From positions 62,001 through 126,000 of the forward strand of contig NZ_RXNQ01000002.1 in assembly GCF_004138205.1 (NCBI RefSeq): a stretch of 64,000 nucleotides of DNA, in the 5' to 3' direction. This stretch comes from Pedobacter sp. SYP-B3415 (GTDB lineage: Bacteria; Bacteroidota; Bacteroidia; Sphingobacteriales; Sphingobacteriaceae). Within the stretch, counting starts at the first letter, position 1. Each line of letters begins with the position of its first letter. A program made the translations under genes and the position numbers. Positions 54,175-63,410 of this stretch are shown here, piece after piece. The notes beneath the pieces are model-generated. The model had not been told where the DNA came from, did no database searches, and saw only the letters and a list, made by a program, of their open reading frames with translations.

Positions 54175-56172
54175 CTATTTGAACTGAAACCGGAGCTGAA
54201 CCTTCAGGTCTGATGTTGTATTTGGCATTTCTGAGGATTCTTCACGGTTCTGAAACAGCCATGAAGTTCCCCAGCGAAAGTAAATGTCCGTACTCCCAAA
54301 TAACTTATACCTGAAGTTCACATAACTTCTTACTCCCTTTCCGCTGAAAATTCCAAAACCGGATCCATATAATACGTCATTTTCATACGCATATATCCGG
54401 CTGTTGTATGAAGCCGTTTTAAACCAGGCTATACGCATATTGCCGCTGAGCCGCGCAAATGGCTTAGACCACTGCAGGTCCTGATAGATTAGGATGCCAT
54501 ATTCTGGCTTTGCTGTTTTTCTGTAGCGGGACACATCCACTCTATTGTGAATCCCGATGCTGCGGCCCAATTGCCAGCGGCTTTCAATGCGATAACTGCT
54601 GCGTTCGGTATCTTCGCCATAGGCTGTGAATATTGCATCCTGCTCATTTTGAAGCTTTGTCTCCGATTTGATGCGCAGACTTATCTTTGAGACTTTGTCG
54701 GGCTGCCAGCTCAGCTCTGCGAAATGTTCATATCCATCAGATGGCATATCAACCCGGTACCGCAGCCACGGAAACGTAAACCAGTCTGAATATGCTGAAA
54801 CGCTCCATTTGCCAAGATGCAGTTGCAAGCCTGCATATAAGCCACGCTCGTTGACTGTTGATGAGCTTTCAGCAACACCCTGGGCAAAAAAATTCTGATA
54901 CCTGGTTGCATAGTCGCGGTAGCTGATACCTATTGAAACCTGGCGGGTCAGGCTTACCAATGCGCCATGAATAAATGCTGTTCCACCGCTTTCGTCTGCA
55001 GATATCTCTCCCGATATAGAAGCATTCTTTAAGCTATATCCATAAGCAACGCCTCCGTTCAAAAGCCGCCGGCCGGTAAACCGGAACTGATCGTATGAGG
55101 ATTCTCCCCGGGCGATTTCGCGGTTAAAGATGGTTACGAAACTCACAGCAGTGAGCTCAAAGCGCCCCCGCATGTATTGCAAGGCACCTCCATAGATCAT
55201 TTGGTTAAGGCTATGGCGGGATTTGAGTTCCGAAGCTGTACGATGCAGGCCTGATTGTAAAATTGAGCCTATCGGTTCCCCCGGCTCATTCGCCCTCGTC
55301 GATGCATCCAACGCTCTGCGCGATCCGAATACCGTCAGATCTGCTCCCGGCAAGACCCTTACTTTTACAGCGAGCCCACGTAAGAAGGCATACTCATTTA
55401 CTGAATAGTAGGGACGTAAACCAGATTCCTTTCTGGCAGTCGTTGTGATATCCGGACTTTTGCCAAAGCTGAAGCCGGTCCACATGGTTAAGCCCTGTCC
55501 GAACTGCAGACCGTAGTCGCCCAGCACAACTTGTCTTATCGTACCGCTTCCCCGATAGCTGACGGTCGCCGAAATGAAGTCGGGCAAAAAGCTGTTTTGA
55601 CCGAAAATCCGCTCGCCGGGATCTTTCTCAACTGTGAAGCCGGCATTCCAGGCGCCGGTCCCCCCCAAGCGGTAACGCAGCAGCATTCGTTCCGGTGATC
55701 CCGCATATTTCGCCGCCCCGGCAACGCTATCCTTCAGATTTCTCCCGTAACGCAACAGGATATCGTGCCCGGCATCATGAAATTTAGTAATTGCAGCTCC
55801 GTTTCGTTCTACGACAGTCACGAAAGGGGAGATCATGCGTATTACCCGCTCATTGAATCCTGGCACCGTCTGCAATTCCAGAAGATCCAAGATCTTTCCA
55901 TTTTGACGGATATGGTTAAGCAGGCTGCTTATCTGCAGTGGACTTAAAAAGACAAGTTGTTTTAAATCTTCCGCGGTCACCTTATTAATTTCGATGGGAC
56001 GCCGCCGCAAATCTTCCAATATACTTGTAACCTCGGTCAGGTCGTAGTTTTCAGGTAAATATTCGGCCATACTTTCTATCATGTCGATAATTTCTTTTTC
56101 CTCAGTTGTCTGACGCGCAATCGATGTTTGAACCGCGAACAGAATCAGCAACGTAAGCAGGCTAGAACGCAT
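54175..56172 (-). CDS. Helix-hairpin-helix domain protein with outer-membrane beta-barrel
   Basis: From the ATG at 56172 it has 665 residues. The start is chosen because MRSSLLTLLILFAVQTS is a clean signal peptide; the frame reads further upstream without one. Two HHH motifs lie at about 59-118 (EINKVTAEDLKQLVFL and LLELQTVPGFNERVIRMIS), as in ComEA DNA-binding domains. The remainder alternates aromatic and polar residues and ends LKVQLRFQFK, typical of outer-membrane beta-barrels. Overlap with the PorV-like gene by 11 bases and 19 bases to comEC mark one operon. A DNA uptake pore is an attractive inference. Confidence 0.85.
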   Translation of the reverse strand: MRSSLLTLLILFAVQTSIARQTTEEKEIIDMIESMAEYLPENYDLTEVTSILEDLRRRPIEINKVTAEDLKQLVFLSPLQISSLLNHIRQNGKILDLLELQTVPGFNERVIRMISPFVTVVERNGAAITKFHDAGHDILLRYGRNLKDSVAGAAKYAGSPERMLLRYRLGGTGAWNAGFTVEKDPGERIFGQNSFLPDFISATVSYRGSGTIRQVVLGDYGLQFGQGLTMWTGFSFGKSPDITTTARKESGLRPYYSVNEYAFLRGLAVKVRVLPGADLTVFGSRRALDASTRANEPGEPIGSILQSGLHRTASELKSRHSLNQMIYGGALQYMRGRFELTAVSFVTIFNREIARGESSYDQFRFTGRRLLNGGVAYGYSLKNASISGEISADESGGTAFIHGALVSLTRQVSIGISYRDYATRYQNFFAQGVAESSSTVNERGLYAGLQLHLGKWSVSAYSDWFTFPWLRYRVDMPSDGYEHFAELSWQPDKVSKISLRIKSETKLQNEQDAIFTAYGEDTERSSYRIESRWQLGRSIGIHNRVDVSRYRKTAKPEYGILIYQDLQWSKPFARLSGNMRIAWFKTASYNSRIYAYENDVLYGSGFGIFSGKGVRSYVNFRYKLFGSTDIYFRWGTSWLFQNREESSEMPNTTSDLKVQLRFQFK

Positions 56173-56935
56173 AACCCAGCGAAAGTTGCGGTGAAAGCCC
56201 CAGAACGGGGTGATGGCTGCAGGCAAGATCAAATCGGAGATTGTTCTGGTAGAAGCCCAGGCCGGCAAACTGACTGAAAGGCTTCGACTGAATGCCAGTC
56301 CTTAAGGCAAAGACACTGATCAAAAGATATTCGATACCTGTAATAAACCCCAGGCCTGTTGCCGGATCACGAAAAAGTTCGCCTTGCAGCAAGAGCTTGT
56401 CTGAGGCGCGCCATCCCAGACCGCAGAAGACAGGTGGCCGGATCTTCGGGTTATTCATATTCAGATCGCGTATCGTAACACCCGCGATCAGCTCCGGGAG
56501 AATTGCGAATTGAATACCAGCAGATGTGGAGGGAACGTTAGTTGAGCCATAATTTACAATTCGCTGCTCAGCGTAAGAAAAAGAGACACCTGCAGATATC
56601 TTTCGGCCAAACCTTCGACTATAGCTGACTCTTGCGGATGTCAATGCGTATGAATCGAAACTATACCGTTCAAGCGCTGCGCCGAAAACCTGCCGGCCGA
56701 TCGGTACAACAGCCACGATGCACGAGGTATGAAGATCTGCAGTAAGGAAATGCCGTGTGTGAGTAACGCCGAAATAGAGTCTTTCCTGGCCTGCAGTGCC
56801 AGCGGGATTGCCGTTAACCGACCACGGATCATGAAAAGCAGCAATGGATGCCCCCATGCCTGCCGCCCGCCCGCCGGCAGACATCTGGGCAGTAGCGTCA
56901 ATCGGACTGAATAGAAAAAGGAGAAAAACAAACAT
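56162..56935 (-). CDS. PorV/PorQ-like outer-membrane protein
   Basis: A 257-residue secreted barrel protein with a signal peptide (ends near ATAQM, about residue 17). GGRAAGMGASIAAFHDPWSV at the mature start matches the RAxGMGxAxxA pattern of PorV/PorQ-type outer-membrane proteins; barrel-like strands follow and the protein ends LSLGYAF. In type IX secretion, PorV shuttles substrates, but no other secretion genes are here. It overlaps the HHH-barrel gene by 11 bases, which suggests a coupled function at the outer membrane. Confidence 0.78.
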   Translation of the reverse strand: MFVFLLFLFSPIDATAQMSAGGRAAGMGASIAAFHDPWSVNGNPAGTAGQERLYFGVTHTRHFLTADLHTSCIVAVVPIGRQVFGAALERYSFDSYALTSARVSYSRRFGRKISAGVSFSYAEQRIVNYGSTNVPSTSAGIQFAILPELIAGVTIRDLNMNNPKIRPPVFCGLGWRASDKLLLQGELFRDPATGLGFITGIEYLLISVFALRTGIQSKPFSQFAGLGFYQNNLRFDLACSHHPVLGLSPQLSLGYAF

Positions 56936-56991
56936 AGATCAGGGATTACTTGTCCTAATCTATGAATTAAATTAACTTAAAAGAAAAATAT

Positions 56992-57327
56992 TTAAATTTC
57001 GTCGTTTATTTTTAACAGAAATGATTTTATTCGCTCCAGCGAATCTATAATCTTTTGTGTTTCTTTGACATCGCCTTTATTGTTTTTGAGATGTTCTTTT
57101 GCACCTTTCAGGGTAAAACCCTTCTCATCTACAAGCGTGAAAATAATTTTCAGATTTTCTATATCCTCTGGGGTGAATAGCCTGTTACCCTTCTTGTTCT
57201 TTTTAGGCTGCAGAATGTCAAACTCCTTTTCATAAAACCTTATCTGAGATGCATTAACACCAAACATTTCGGTTACCTCACCCATTGTATAGTACATCTT
57301 ATTGATTTCTCTTTCTTTGTATGGCAT
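56992..57327 (-). CDS. MerR family transcriptional regulator
   Basis: This 111-residue protein has an N-terminal MerR winged helix (YTMGEVTEMFGVNASQIRFYEK, about 12-33, then RLFTPEDIENLKII). The short C-terminal helix gives dimer contacts only and no metal or effector domain. Short MerR proteins of this form are common in Bacteroidota near alaS and peptidase genes; its targets are unknown. It is divergent from alaS and about 55 bases from the PorV-like operon. Confidence 0.92.
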   Translation of the reverse strand: MPYKEREINKMYYTMGEVTEMFGVNASQIRFYEKEFDILQPKKNKKGNRLFTPEDIENLKIIFTLVDEKGFTLKGAKEHLKNNKGDVKETQKIIDSLERIKSFLLKINDEI

Positions 57328-57415
57328 ATTTTGATGTTGATTATGAGTGTGTTATGATGTTTAATTAAAGTATTCAAATGTAAACGGATTTTAACTCAAA
57401 ACCGCAATAAAGTTT

Positions 57416-57423
57416 TAATTTTG
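57416..57423 (+). promoter_or_regulatory. Bacteroidota -7 element before alaS
   Basis: TAATTTTG matches TAnnTTTG exactly, 18 bases before the alaS ATG. No clear -33 TTTG is visible at the usual distance. Confidence 0.35.
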
Positions 57424-57441
57424 TCGATCAATTCTATTCAC

Positions 57442-60057
57442 ATGACAGCAAAAGAGATCAGGCAGGCATTCCTTAATTTTTTCGAACATAAGCAGCACCG
57501 TATTGTCCCATCGGCTCCAATCGTTGTAAAAAACGACCCGACGCTTATGTTTACAAATGCGGGAATGAATCAGTTCAAGGAGATCTTTTTAGGTGAAAAG
57601 CCTGCACAATATAACCGCGCAGCCGACACGCAGCGGTGTCTGCGGGTGTCTGGGAAACATAATGATCTCGAAGAAGTCGGCATTGATACCTACCATCATA
57701 CCATGTTCGAGATGTTGGGTAACTGGAGCTTTGGCGACTATTTTAAGAAAGACGCAATTTCATGGAGCTGGGAACTTCTGACAGAGGTTTATCAGATACC
57801 GAAAGACAGGCTGTATGTAACGGTTTTTCAGGGCGACGAAAAAGAAGGCCTCCCTCGCGACGAAGAGGCTTATCAGATATGGGCGGGGCTTATCTCTGCT
57901 GACCGCATACTGGAAGGCAATAAGAAGGACAATTTCTGGGAAATGGGCGAGACGGGACCTTGCGGGTCCTGCTCGGAGATTCACGTAGATTGCCGGAGCG
58001 ACGAAGAGCGCGCGGCTGTGCCCGGATCATCACTCGTGAACAATGATCATCCACAGGTTATAGAGATCTGGAATAATGTATTTATGCAGTTTAACCGGTT
58101 GAAAGACGGTTCATTACAGGATCTGCCTGCTAAACATGTTGATACAGGCATGGGCTTTGAGAGGTTGGTAAGGGTTCTTCAGCAGAAGACGTCAAATTAT
58201 GATACTGATGTGTTTCAGCCGCTGATCGGCTTCATCTCCGAACAGGCAGGAATAGCATATGGAGCGGAGGAAAAAACTGACATAGCCATGCGGGTCATGG
58301 CAGATCATATCCGCGCGATTTCATTTGTTATTGCAGATGGTCAGCTGCCCTCAAATAATAAGGCGGGATATGTGATCAGACGTATCCTTCGGCGGGCAGT
58401 ACGGTATGCTTACACCTTTCTTGGTCTGAAAGATCCTTTTCTGAATCAGCTTGTCCCGATACTTGCCGAACAATTCCGGGGCATTTTTGATGAGCTTTAC
58501 GCTCAGCGCGATTTTGTCCAAAAAGTAATTCTCGAAGAGGAGGTTTCATTTCTTAGAACTCTTGCCACAGGAATTCAGCGTTTTGAAAAGTATACCCCCG
58601 ATAACGGCTTAATCACGGGAAGCTTCGCCTTCGAACTCTATGATACATTTGGTTTTCCAATTGACCTGACTGAACTCATGGCGCGCGAAAAAGGGCTCGT
58701 CGTCGATATGGAAGGGTTTCAGGCAGCGCTAAAGGAGCAAAAAGATCGGTCCCGCGCTGCAACTGCAATTGATGCCGGCGACTGGATCACGCTTTCTCCG
58801 CTTGAGGAAAGTACGTTTGTGGGTTATGATGAACTGGAGACGGAGACTGATATTGTCAAGTATCGCCGGGTAAACGCCAAAGGAAAAGATCAATATCATA
58901 TTGTGCTTCGGGAGACACCTTTTTACGCAGAAAGCGGCGGGCAGGTAGGAGATACCGGAAGACTTGAAGATCATAGCCGGCTCTTCCATGTCGACATTCT
59001 CGACACCAGGAAAGAAAACGGCATTACCATACACATCACCGAGACCCTGCCAGAGACAGTGGACGGAAAATTCTGGGCCGTTGTAGACGAATCAAAACGC
59101 AGGCTTACAGAAAATAACCATTCGGCAACACATTTATTACACGCAGCGCTGCGGCAGGTCCTGGGGCATCATGTCAATCAGAAAGGATCGCTGGTGAATG
59201 CAGACTATCTTCGTTTTGACTTTTCGCATTTCGCTAAAGTTTCAGATGAAGAGCTAAGGCGTATTGAACAGATTGTCAATGAGAAAGTTCGCGAAAACAT
59301 CGTGCTTTCCGAACAACGCCACATTCCTTATCAGCAAGCCATTGACAGCGGAGTGACTGCACTTTTTGGGGAGAAGTACGGCGATTTCGTTCGTGTTATT
59401 ACTTTTGATGACCACTTTTCAAAGGAGTTATGCGGAGGTACCCATGTAAAGGCAACCGGTCAGATCGGATTTGTTAAGATCATTTCTGAAAGTGCCGTTG
59501 CAGCAGGCGTGCGGCGTATTGAAGCTATAACCGCAGATCGTGCCGAAGAGCTTATCACAAAACAGAGCGCCGAAATTAACAGTCTGAAAAATCTGTTGAA
59601 AGGATCGAAAGATCTTCCGGCGGCGGTTCAGACACTTCTTGATGATAACAACCGCTTACGTAAAGAGCTTGAAAAAAATACGCTTGAAAAGGCCGCAGCG
59701 ATGAAAACCCAGGTAGCTGCAAACGCCCGCGAGGTAAATGGCCTCAATCTGATCGCCATGCAGGTAGACCTTCCGAATATGGATGCGATAAAAACGCTTG
59801 CCGCCGCCGTCAAAGACGTGGTTCCGGATCTTGTACTCGTATTAACGAGTCTTGTCGATGGTAAACCGGGAATTACTGTCAGCGTATCAGAAAACCTGGT
59901 CAGTTCACGCGGTCTGAATGCTTCTGTACTGGTCCGCGAACTGGCCCGGGAAATTCAGGGTGGCGGCGGTGGTCAGGCAATTTTTGCAACGGCCGGCGGA
60001 AAAAACCCTGAAGGCTTACCGGCGGTGCTGGCAAAAGCTGAGCATCTGATTCTTTAA
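57442..60057 (+). CDS. alaS: Alanine--tRNA ligase
   Basis: AlaRS charges tRNA-Ala and edits misacylated serine or glycine. From the ATG at 57442 (MTAKEIRQAFLNFFEHKQH) it has 871 residues; an in-frame TTG upstream is rejected. The class II catalytic core holds FTNAGMNQFK and FEMLGNWSFGDYF. The editing domain has the zinc site NNHSATHLLH and CGGTHV. The C-terminal DHHA1 domain ends GGGGQAIFATAGGKN. Length is normal. A perfect terminator follows. Confidence 0.98.
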   Translation: MTAKEIRQAFLNFFEHKQHRIVPSAPIVVKNDPTLMFTNAGMNQFKEIFLGEKPAQYNRAADTQRCLRVSGKHNDLEEVGIDTYHHTMFEMLGNWSFGDYFKKDAISWSWELLTEVYQIPKDRLYVTVFQGDEKEGLPRDEEAYQIWAGLISADRILEGNKKDNFWEMGETGPCGSCSEIHVDCRSDEERAAVPGSSLVNNDHPQVIEIWNNVFMQFNRLKDGSLQDLPAKHVDTGMGFERLVRVLQQKTSNYDTDVFQPLIGFISEQAGIAYGAEEKTDIAMRVMADHIRAISFVIADGQLPSNNKAGYVIRRILRRAVRYAYTFLGLKDPFLNQLVPILAEQFRGIFDELYAQRDFVQKVILEEEVSFLRTLATGIQRFEKYTPDNGLITGSFAFELYDTFGFPIDLTELMAREKGLVVDMEGFQAALKEQKDRSRAATAIDAGDWITLSPLEESTFVGYDELETETDIVKYRRVNAKGKDQYHIVLRETPFYAESGGQVGDTGRLEDHSRLFHVDILDTRKENGITIHITETLPETVDGKFWAVVDESKRRLTENNHSATHLLHAALRQVLGHHVNQKGSLVNADYLRFDFSHFAKVSDEELRRIEQIVNEKVRENIVLSEQRHIPYQQAIDSGVTALFGEKYGDFVRVITFDDHFSKELCGGTHVKATGQIGFVKIISESAVAAGVRRIEAITADRAEELITKQSAEINSLKNLLKGSKDLPAAVQTLLDDNNRLRKELEKNTLEKAAAMKTQVAANAREVNGLNLIAMQVDLPNMDAIKTLAAAVKDVVPDLVLVLTSLVDGKPGITVSVSENLVSSRGLNASVLVRELAREIQGGGGGQAIFATAGGKNPEGLPAVLAKAEHLIL

Positions 60058-60060
60058 TAC

Positions 60061-60096
60061 AAAAAATCCTTTCCAGCTTCCTGGAAAGGATTTTTT
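60061..60096. terminator. Bidirectional terminator after alaS
   Basis: AAAAAATCCTTTCCAG, loop CTTC and CTGGAAAGGATTTTTT form a perfect 16-bp stem shared by alaS and the convergent small gene. Confidence 0.95.
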
Positions 60097-60100
60097 GCGT

Positions 60101-60592
60101 TTACCGGATTATTCTATCCATGTGAGGTCCGCGCTTATAGACCCTTCCATGATCACGTTTACCACCCTGGTAGTACCTTTTTGAACTTCTGTAGTGTTTT
60201 TGCGGGCCTCGACCATAATAATGTTTGCGGGCAACGTGGCCGCGTCCGGGATGGCTGTAAGTTTTGTATTTCACCTTATGAGAACGGTAGCTTGTGTACG
60301 GACTGCCGTGGAACACGACCTTGCGGCCGCGGTGAAAATTGTAACCGCGATGCCTTGCAGGTACATTATAAGAACGTACCCAGTGGCCACGGTTCATATA
60401 TACATATTGACGTCTTGGTACATAATAATAAGTATCGATGTCAGGTAGGTAGTAATAATTTACCCGGTTATAACCTGAAGGGAGCCAGGCCGGTGCAGCT
60501 CCTATGTTGACATTTACGCTTACCTGAGCGTTTGACTCTTTGCTGAAAATGGATCCTAGTCCGATGAGCAGCACTACCAAAAGTTTTTTCAT
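60101..60592 (-). CDS. Secreted basic Tyr/His/Arg-rich protein
   Basis: A 163-residue protein with a signal peptide ending near KESNAQVSV (about residue 23). The mature part is strongly basic and rich in Tyr, Arg, His and Gly: YYYLPDIDTYYYVPRRQYVY, then repeated HRG, YRSHKVKY, KHYYGRG and YRSSKRYYQGG patches, with no hydrophobic core. I recognise no domain. Related proteins of Sphingobacteriaceae share the VSVNVNIGAAPAWLPSGY-like start. A disordered, polyanion- or wall-binding surface protein is inference. Confidence 0.65.
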   Translation of the reverse strand: MKKLLVVLLIGLGSIFSKESNAQVSVNVNIGAAPAWLPSGYNRVNYYYLPDIDTYYYVPRRQYVYMNRGHWVRSYNVPARHRGYNFHRGRKVVFHGSPYTSYRSHKVKYKTYSHPGRGHVARKHYYGRGPQKHYRSSKRYYQGGKRDHGRVYKRGPHMDRIIR

Positions 60593-60682
60593 AATTCAGT
60601 GCATTTGTGTTTGTGTCGTATTCCCAAATTCATGCCAAACGGCTTAAATGCGTATATGTGCGGCCTGATCGATGAATTTGGT

Positions 60683-60690
60683 TATATTTG
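60683..60690 (+). promoter_or_regulatory. Bacteroidota -7 element before gatB
   Basis: TATATTTG matches TAnnTTTG, 44 bases before the gatB ATG. The -33 region lacks a clean TTTG. Confidence 0.35.
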
Positions 60691-60734
60691 TAAAAACGGT
60701 AATCTGCTGTTTTTAATATAGACATTGCCTGTTA

Positions 60735-62192
60735 ATGCACACAGATCACGAAATTGATACAACGGCGTTTGAACTGGTTTCCGGCCTGGAAATCCATGTT
60801 CAGCTCAATACCAACAGCAAGATATTTTGTTCAGACAGCGCTTCATTTGGCGCAGAGCCAAATAGCCACATTTCTCCCGTCTCTGTTGCCCTTCCGGGGG
60901 CGCTGCCGAAGCTAAACCGCGAGGTTGTCGGCAAAGCGGTCCGTATGGGGCTGGCGCTTAACTGTGAAATTAATCAGGAAAACTTTTTCGACCGCAAAAA
61001 TTATTTTTATGCCGATCTTCCGAAAGGATACCAGATTACCCAGGATCGTGTTCCTGTTTGTGGAAAGGGTTATCTGGATGTTACGTTACAGGACGGCAGC
61101 ATCAGCCGGATCGGAATTAACCGCATCCACCTGGAAGAGGACGCTGGAAAAAGCATTCATGACCAGGACGACAATTATTCATATATTGACTTGAACCGGG
61201 CCGGTGTTCCGCTTATCGAAATTGTAACAGAGCCAGACATCCGGTCTCCGGAAGAAGCAGCCGCGCTTTTTGCAGAAATCAGGAAACTTGTAAGGCACCT
61301 CGACGTTAGCGATGGCAACATGGAGGAAGGCAGCCTGCGTTGCGATGCAAATATTTCTGTAAGGCAAAAAGGGGATACAGCTTATGGCACCCGATGCGAG
61401 GTAAAAAACCTCAACTCCATACGGAATGTAAAAAGGGCGATCCACCATGAGTTTAAACGTCAGGTACAGCTGCTGCATAATGGCGGCGTCGTGGTGCAGA
61501 GTACACTGAATTTCGACGCTGAAGCGGGTACAACCTCACCGATGCGCGAAAAAGAGGAGGCAAACGACTACCGGTATTTCGCCGATCCGGATCTTCAGCC
61601 TGTTCATATATCTGATGAATGGCTATCGGAAATTAAAGCTGCTATGCCTGCTATGCCGCATGAACTGGCGGCTGAGCTTGAGAAATTATACGCACTGCCA
61701 AACTCAGATGCCCTGATTCTGGCCCGCGATATTGAGCAATTCAGGTTTTTTACCGAAGCTGTTGTGCTTGTCTCTAATCCGAAAACGCTGGCGAACTGGA
61801 TTCTTGGTCCGCTTAGAAATCTCATGAACGAACGTGATTCAACTACGTTACCCATATCAGCACAATCGCTTGCAAGTGTGGTTAAGATGGTTGAGCAAAG
61901 GAAGGTTACGCAGAATATCGCTGTACAAAAACTGCTTCCTGCTTTATTCGAAGATCCCGCTGTTAATCCCGAAGACCTCGCCGCCTCGCTGAATGTGTTT
62001 ATTGTTAATGACAACAATGAACTGGAAGCCTTCGTAACTGCCGTTCTTGAGAAATATCCGGCGCAGGCCGAAGCGTATAAAAAAGGTAAAAAAGGTGTCC
62101 TGGGTTTGTTTGTTGGTGAAGTTATGAAACTGGCAAAAGGCAAAGCCGATCCTAAGGCAGTGAACGAAATTATTCTATCAAAACTAAAGTAA
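60735..62192 (+). CDS. gatB: Asp-tRNA(Asn)/Glu-tRNA(Gln) amidotransferase subunit GatB
   Basis: The 485-residue kinase/tRNA-binding subunit of GatCAB, which activates and amidates misacylated tRNA. Family motifs are GLEIHVQLNTNSKIFC, SPVSVALPGALPKLN, RKNYFYADLPKGYQITQ and the C-terminal YqeY-like tail with KKGKKGVLGLFVGEVMK. Length is typical. gatC is 30 kb away and gatA is absent from the window, so the subunits are unlinked. A GTG-started lipoprotein gene follows after 6 bases. Confidence 0.98.
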   Translation: MHTDHEIDTTAFELVSGLEIHVQLNTNSKIFCSDSASFGAEPNSHISPVSVALPGALPKLNREVVGKAVRMGLALNCEINQENFFDRKNYFYADLPKGYQITQDRVPVCGKGYLDVTLQDGSISRIGINRIHLEEDAGKSIHDQDDNYSYIDLNRAGVPLIEIVTEPDIRSPEEAAALFAEIRKLVRHLDVSDGNMEEGSLRCDANISVRQKGDTAYGTRCEVKNLNSIRNVKRAIHHEFKRQVQLLHNGGVVVQSTLNFDAEAGTTSPMREKEEANDYRYFADPDLQPVHISDEWLSEIKAAMPAMPHELAAELEKLYALPNSDALILARDIEQFRFFTEAVVLVSNPKTLANWILGPLRNLMNERDSTTLPISAQSLASVVKMVEQRKVTQNIAVQKLLPALFEDPAVNPEDLAASLNVFIVNDNNELEAFVTAVLEKYPAQAEAYKKGKKGVLGLFVGEVMKLAKGKADPKAVNEIILSKLK

Positions 62193-62198
62193 GCACAC

Positions 62199-63308
62199 GT
62201 GAAAAAAGTATGGTCCTGGCTATTAGCCGCCGCTACGATAACCGCCTGCGGTACATCAGACAGCTTTACCGTAACCGGTAAGTTTGTAAATCCCGGTGAT
62301 AATAAAAAAGTGTTTTTATATGGCCTTAATGATGGACAGATGATTCCGATCGATTCGACCGTTCTGTCAGCAAGCGGCGAGTTCAAATTTACGCGCAGGG
62401 TCACGGGAGCAGATTTTTATCGCGTCGGGGCCGGAAACTCTGAATACATGTTTATCGCTAAAAACGGTGACGACGTCTCGCTTGATGCCGATCTTACCGA
62501 TCCGCAGCAGAACTACAAAATTGAAGGAGGAGAGGACATTGACAAGCTAACCGAATTTAACAAGCTGCGTGGAGAGTTTGGCAAAAAGCTTGCGGCAATT
62601 CAGCAACGCTTCGAGGCTGAAGTCGAAGCAAACCCTGCGCAACGCTCTGTTATTTACCAACGGATACAACCGGAATACAGGTCAATTGAAGCTGCAATGC
62701 ATGCTGCCGTGCTCAAGTTTGCAAATGATAACAAGGCCAGCCTGGCAGGCTTTTATGCGGCAAACACGCTGAGTCCAATAGAATATGAAAGCGAACTAAT
62801 CAAGTTTTCGGATGCGATCAAAGGTAAATTTGCAGGGAATGCGGCCGTAGAAAAATTCAACAAACAGATGGATGGGCTGAAGACAGTATCTGTCGGACAG
62901 CCTGCACCTGCCTTCACCCTTCCGTCGATAGATAATAAGCCGGTTAGCCTGAGCGATTTTAAAGGAAAATATGTTCTGATTGACTTCTGGGCATCCTGGT
63001 GCCAGCCCTGCAGGCAGGAAAATCCAAATATCGTACGCATGTACAATAAGTTTAAAGGAAATAACTTTACCATTTTGGGGATATCACTCGATACCGATGC
63101 GGCAGCCTGGAAACAGGCCATTGCTGCTGATGATCTTACATGGACACACGCCGGCGAGTTGAAAGATTTCAATGGGCCTACAGTCGAAAAGTACCGTGTG
63201 CAAGCCATTCCAACATCATACCTTGTAGATCCTTCGGGTAAAATCATTGCGAAAAACCTTCGCGCCGAAGCGCTTGATACCTTCTTAACCAAAACGTTAC
63301 CAAAATAG
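62199..63308 (+). CDS. TlpA-type thioredoxin lipoprotein with DUF4369
   Basis: A 369-residue protein with GTG start. The lipoprotein signal ends TITAC (C17). The first half is DUF4369 (SFTVTGKFVNPGDNKKVFLY), and a helical linker precedes the C-terminal TlpA/AhpC-TSA thioredoxin domain with DFWASWCQPCRQE (C268xxC271) and the cis-proline AIPTSYLVDP. It is probably a membrane-attached periplasmic thiol reductase involved in cytochrome maturation or redox upkeep. It is separated from gatB by 6 bases, so it is cotranscribed. Confidence 0.95.
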   Translation: MKKVWSWLLAAATITACGTSDSFTVTGKFVNPGDNKKVFLYGLNDGQMIPIDSTVLSASGEFKFTRRVTGADFYRVGAGNSEYMFIAKNGDDVSLDADLTDPQQNYKIEGGEDIDKLTEFNKLRGEFGKKLAAIQQRFEAEVEANPAQRSVIYQRIQPEYRSIEAAMHAAVLKFANDNKASLAGFYAANTLSPIEYESELIKFSDAIKGKFAGNAAVEKFNKQMDGLKTVSVGQPAPAFTLPSIDNKPVSLSDFKGKYVLIDFWASWCQPCRQENPNIVRMYNKFKGNNFTILGISLDTDAAAWKQAIAADDLTWTHAGELKDFNGPTVEKYRVQAIPTSYLVDPSGKIIAKNLRAEALDTFLTKTLPK

Positions 63309-63410
63309 GTGTGCACTGTTAAGCAGCGATTTCCTCTTAACAATTTATTAACTTTACAGTAACGTTATAATGCAACTCACTGCATACTTTCGTAACAAAG
63401 TTTTATAGAC

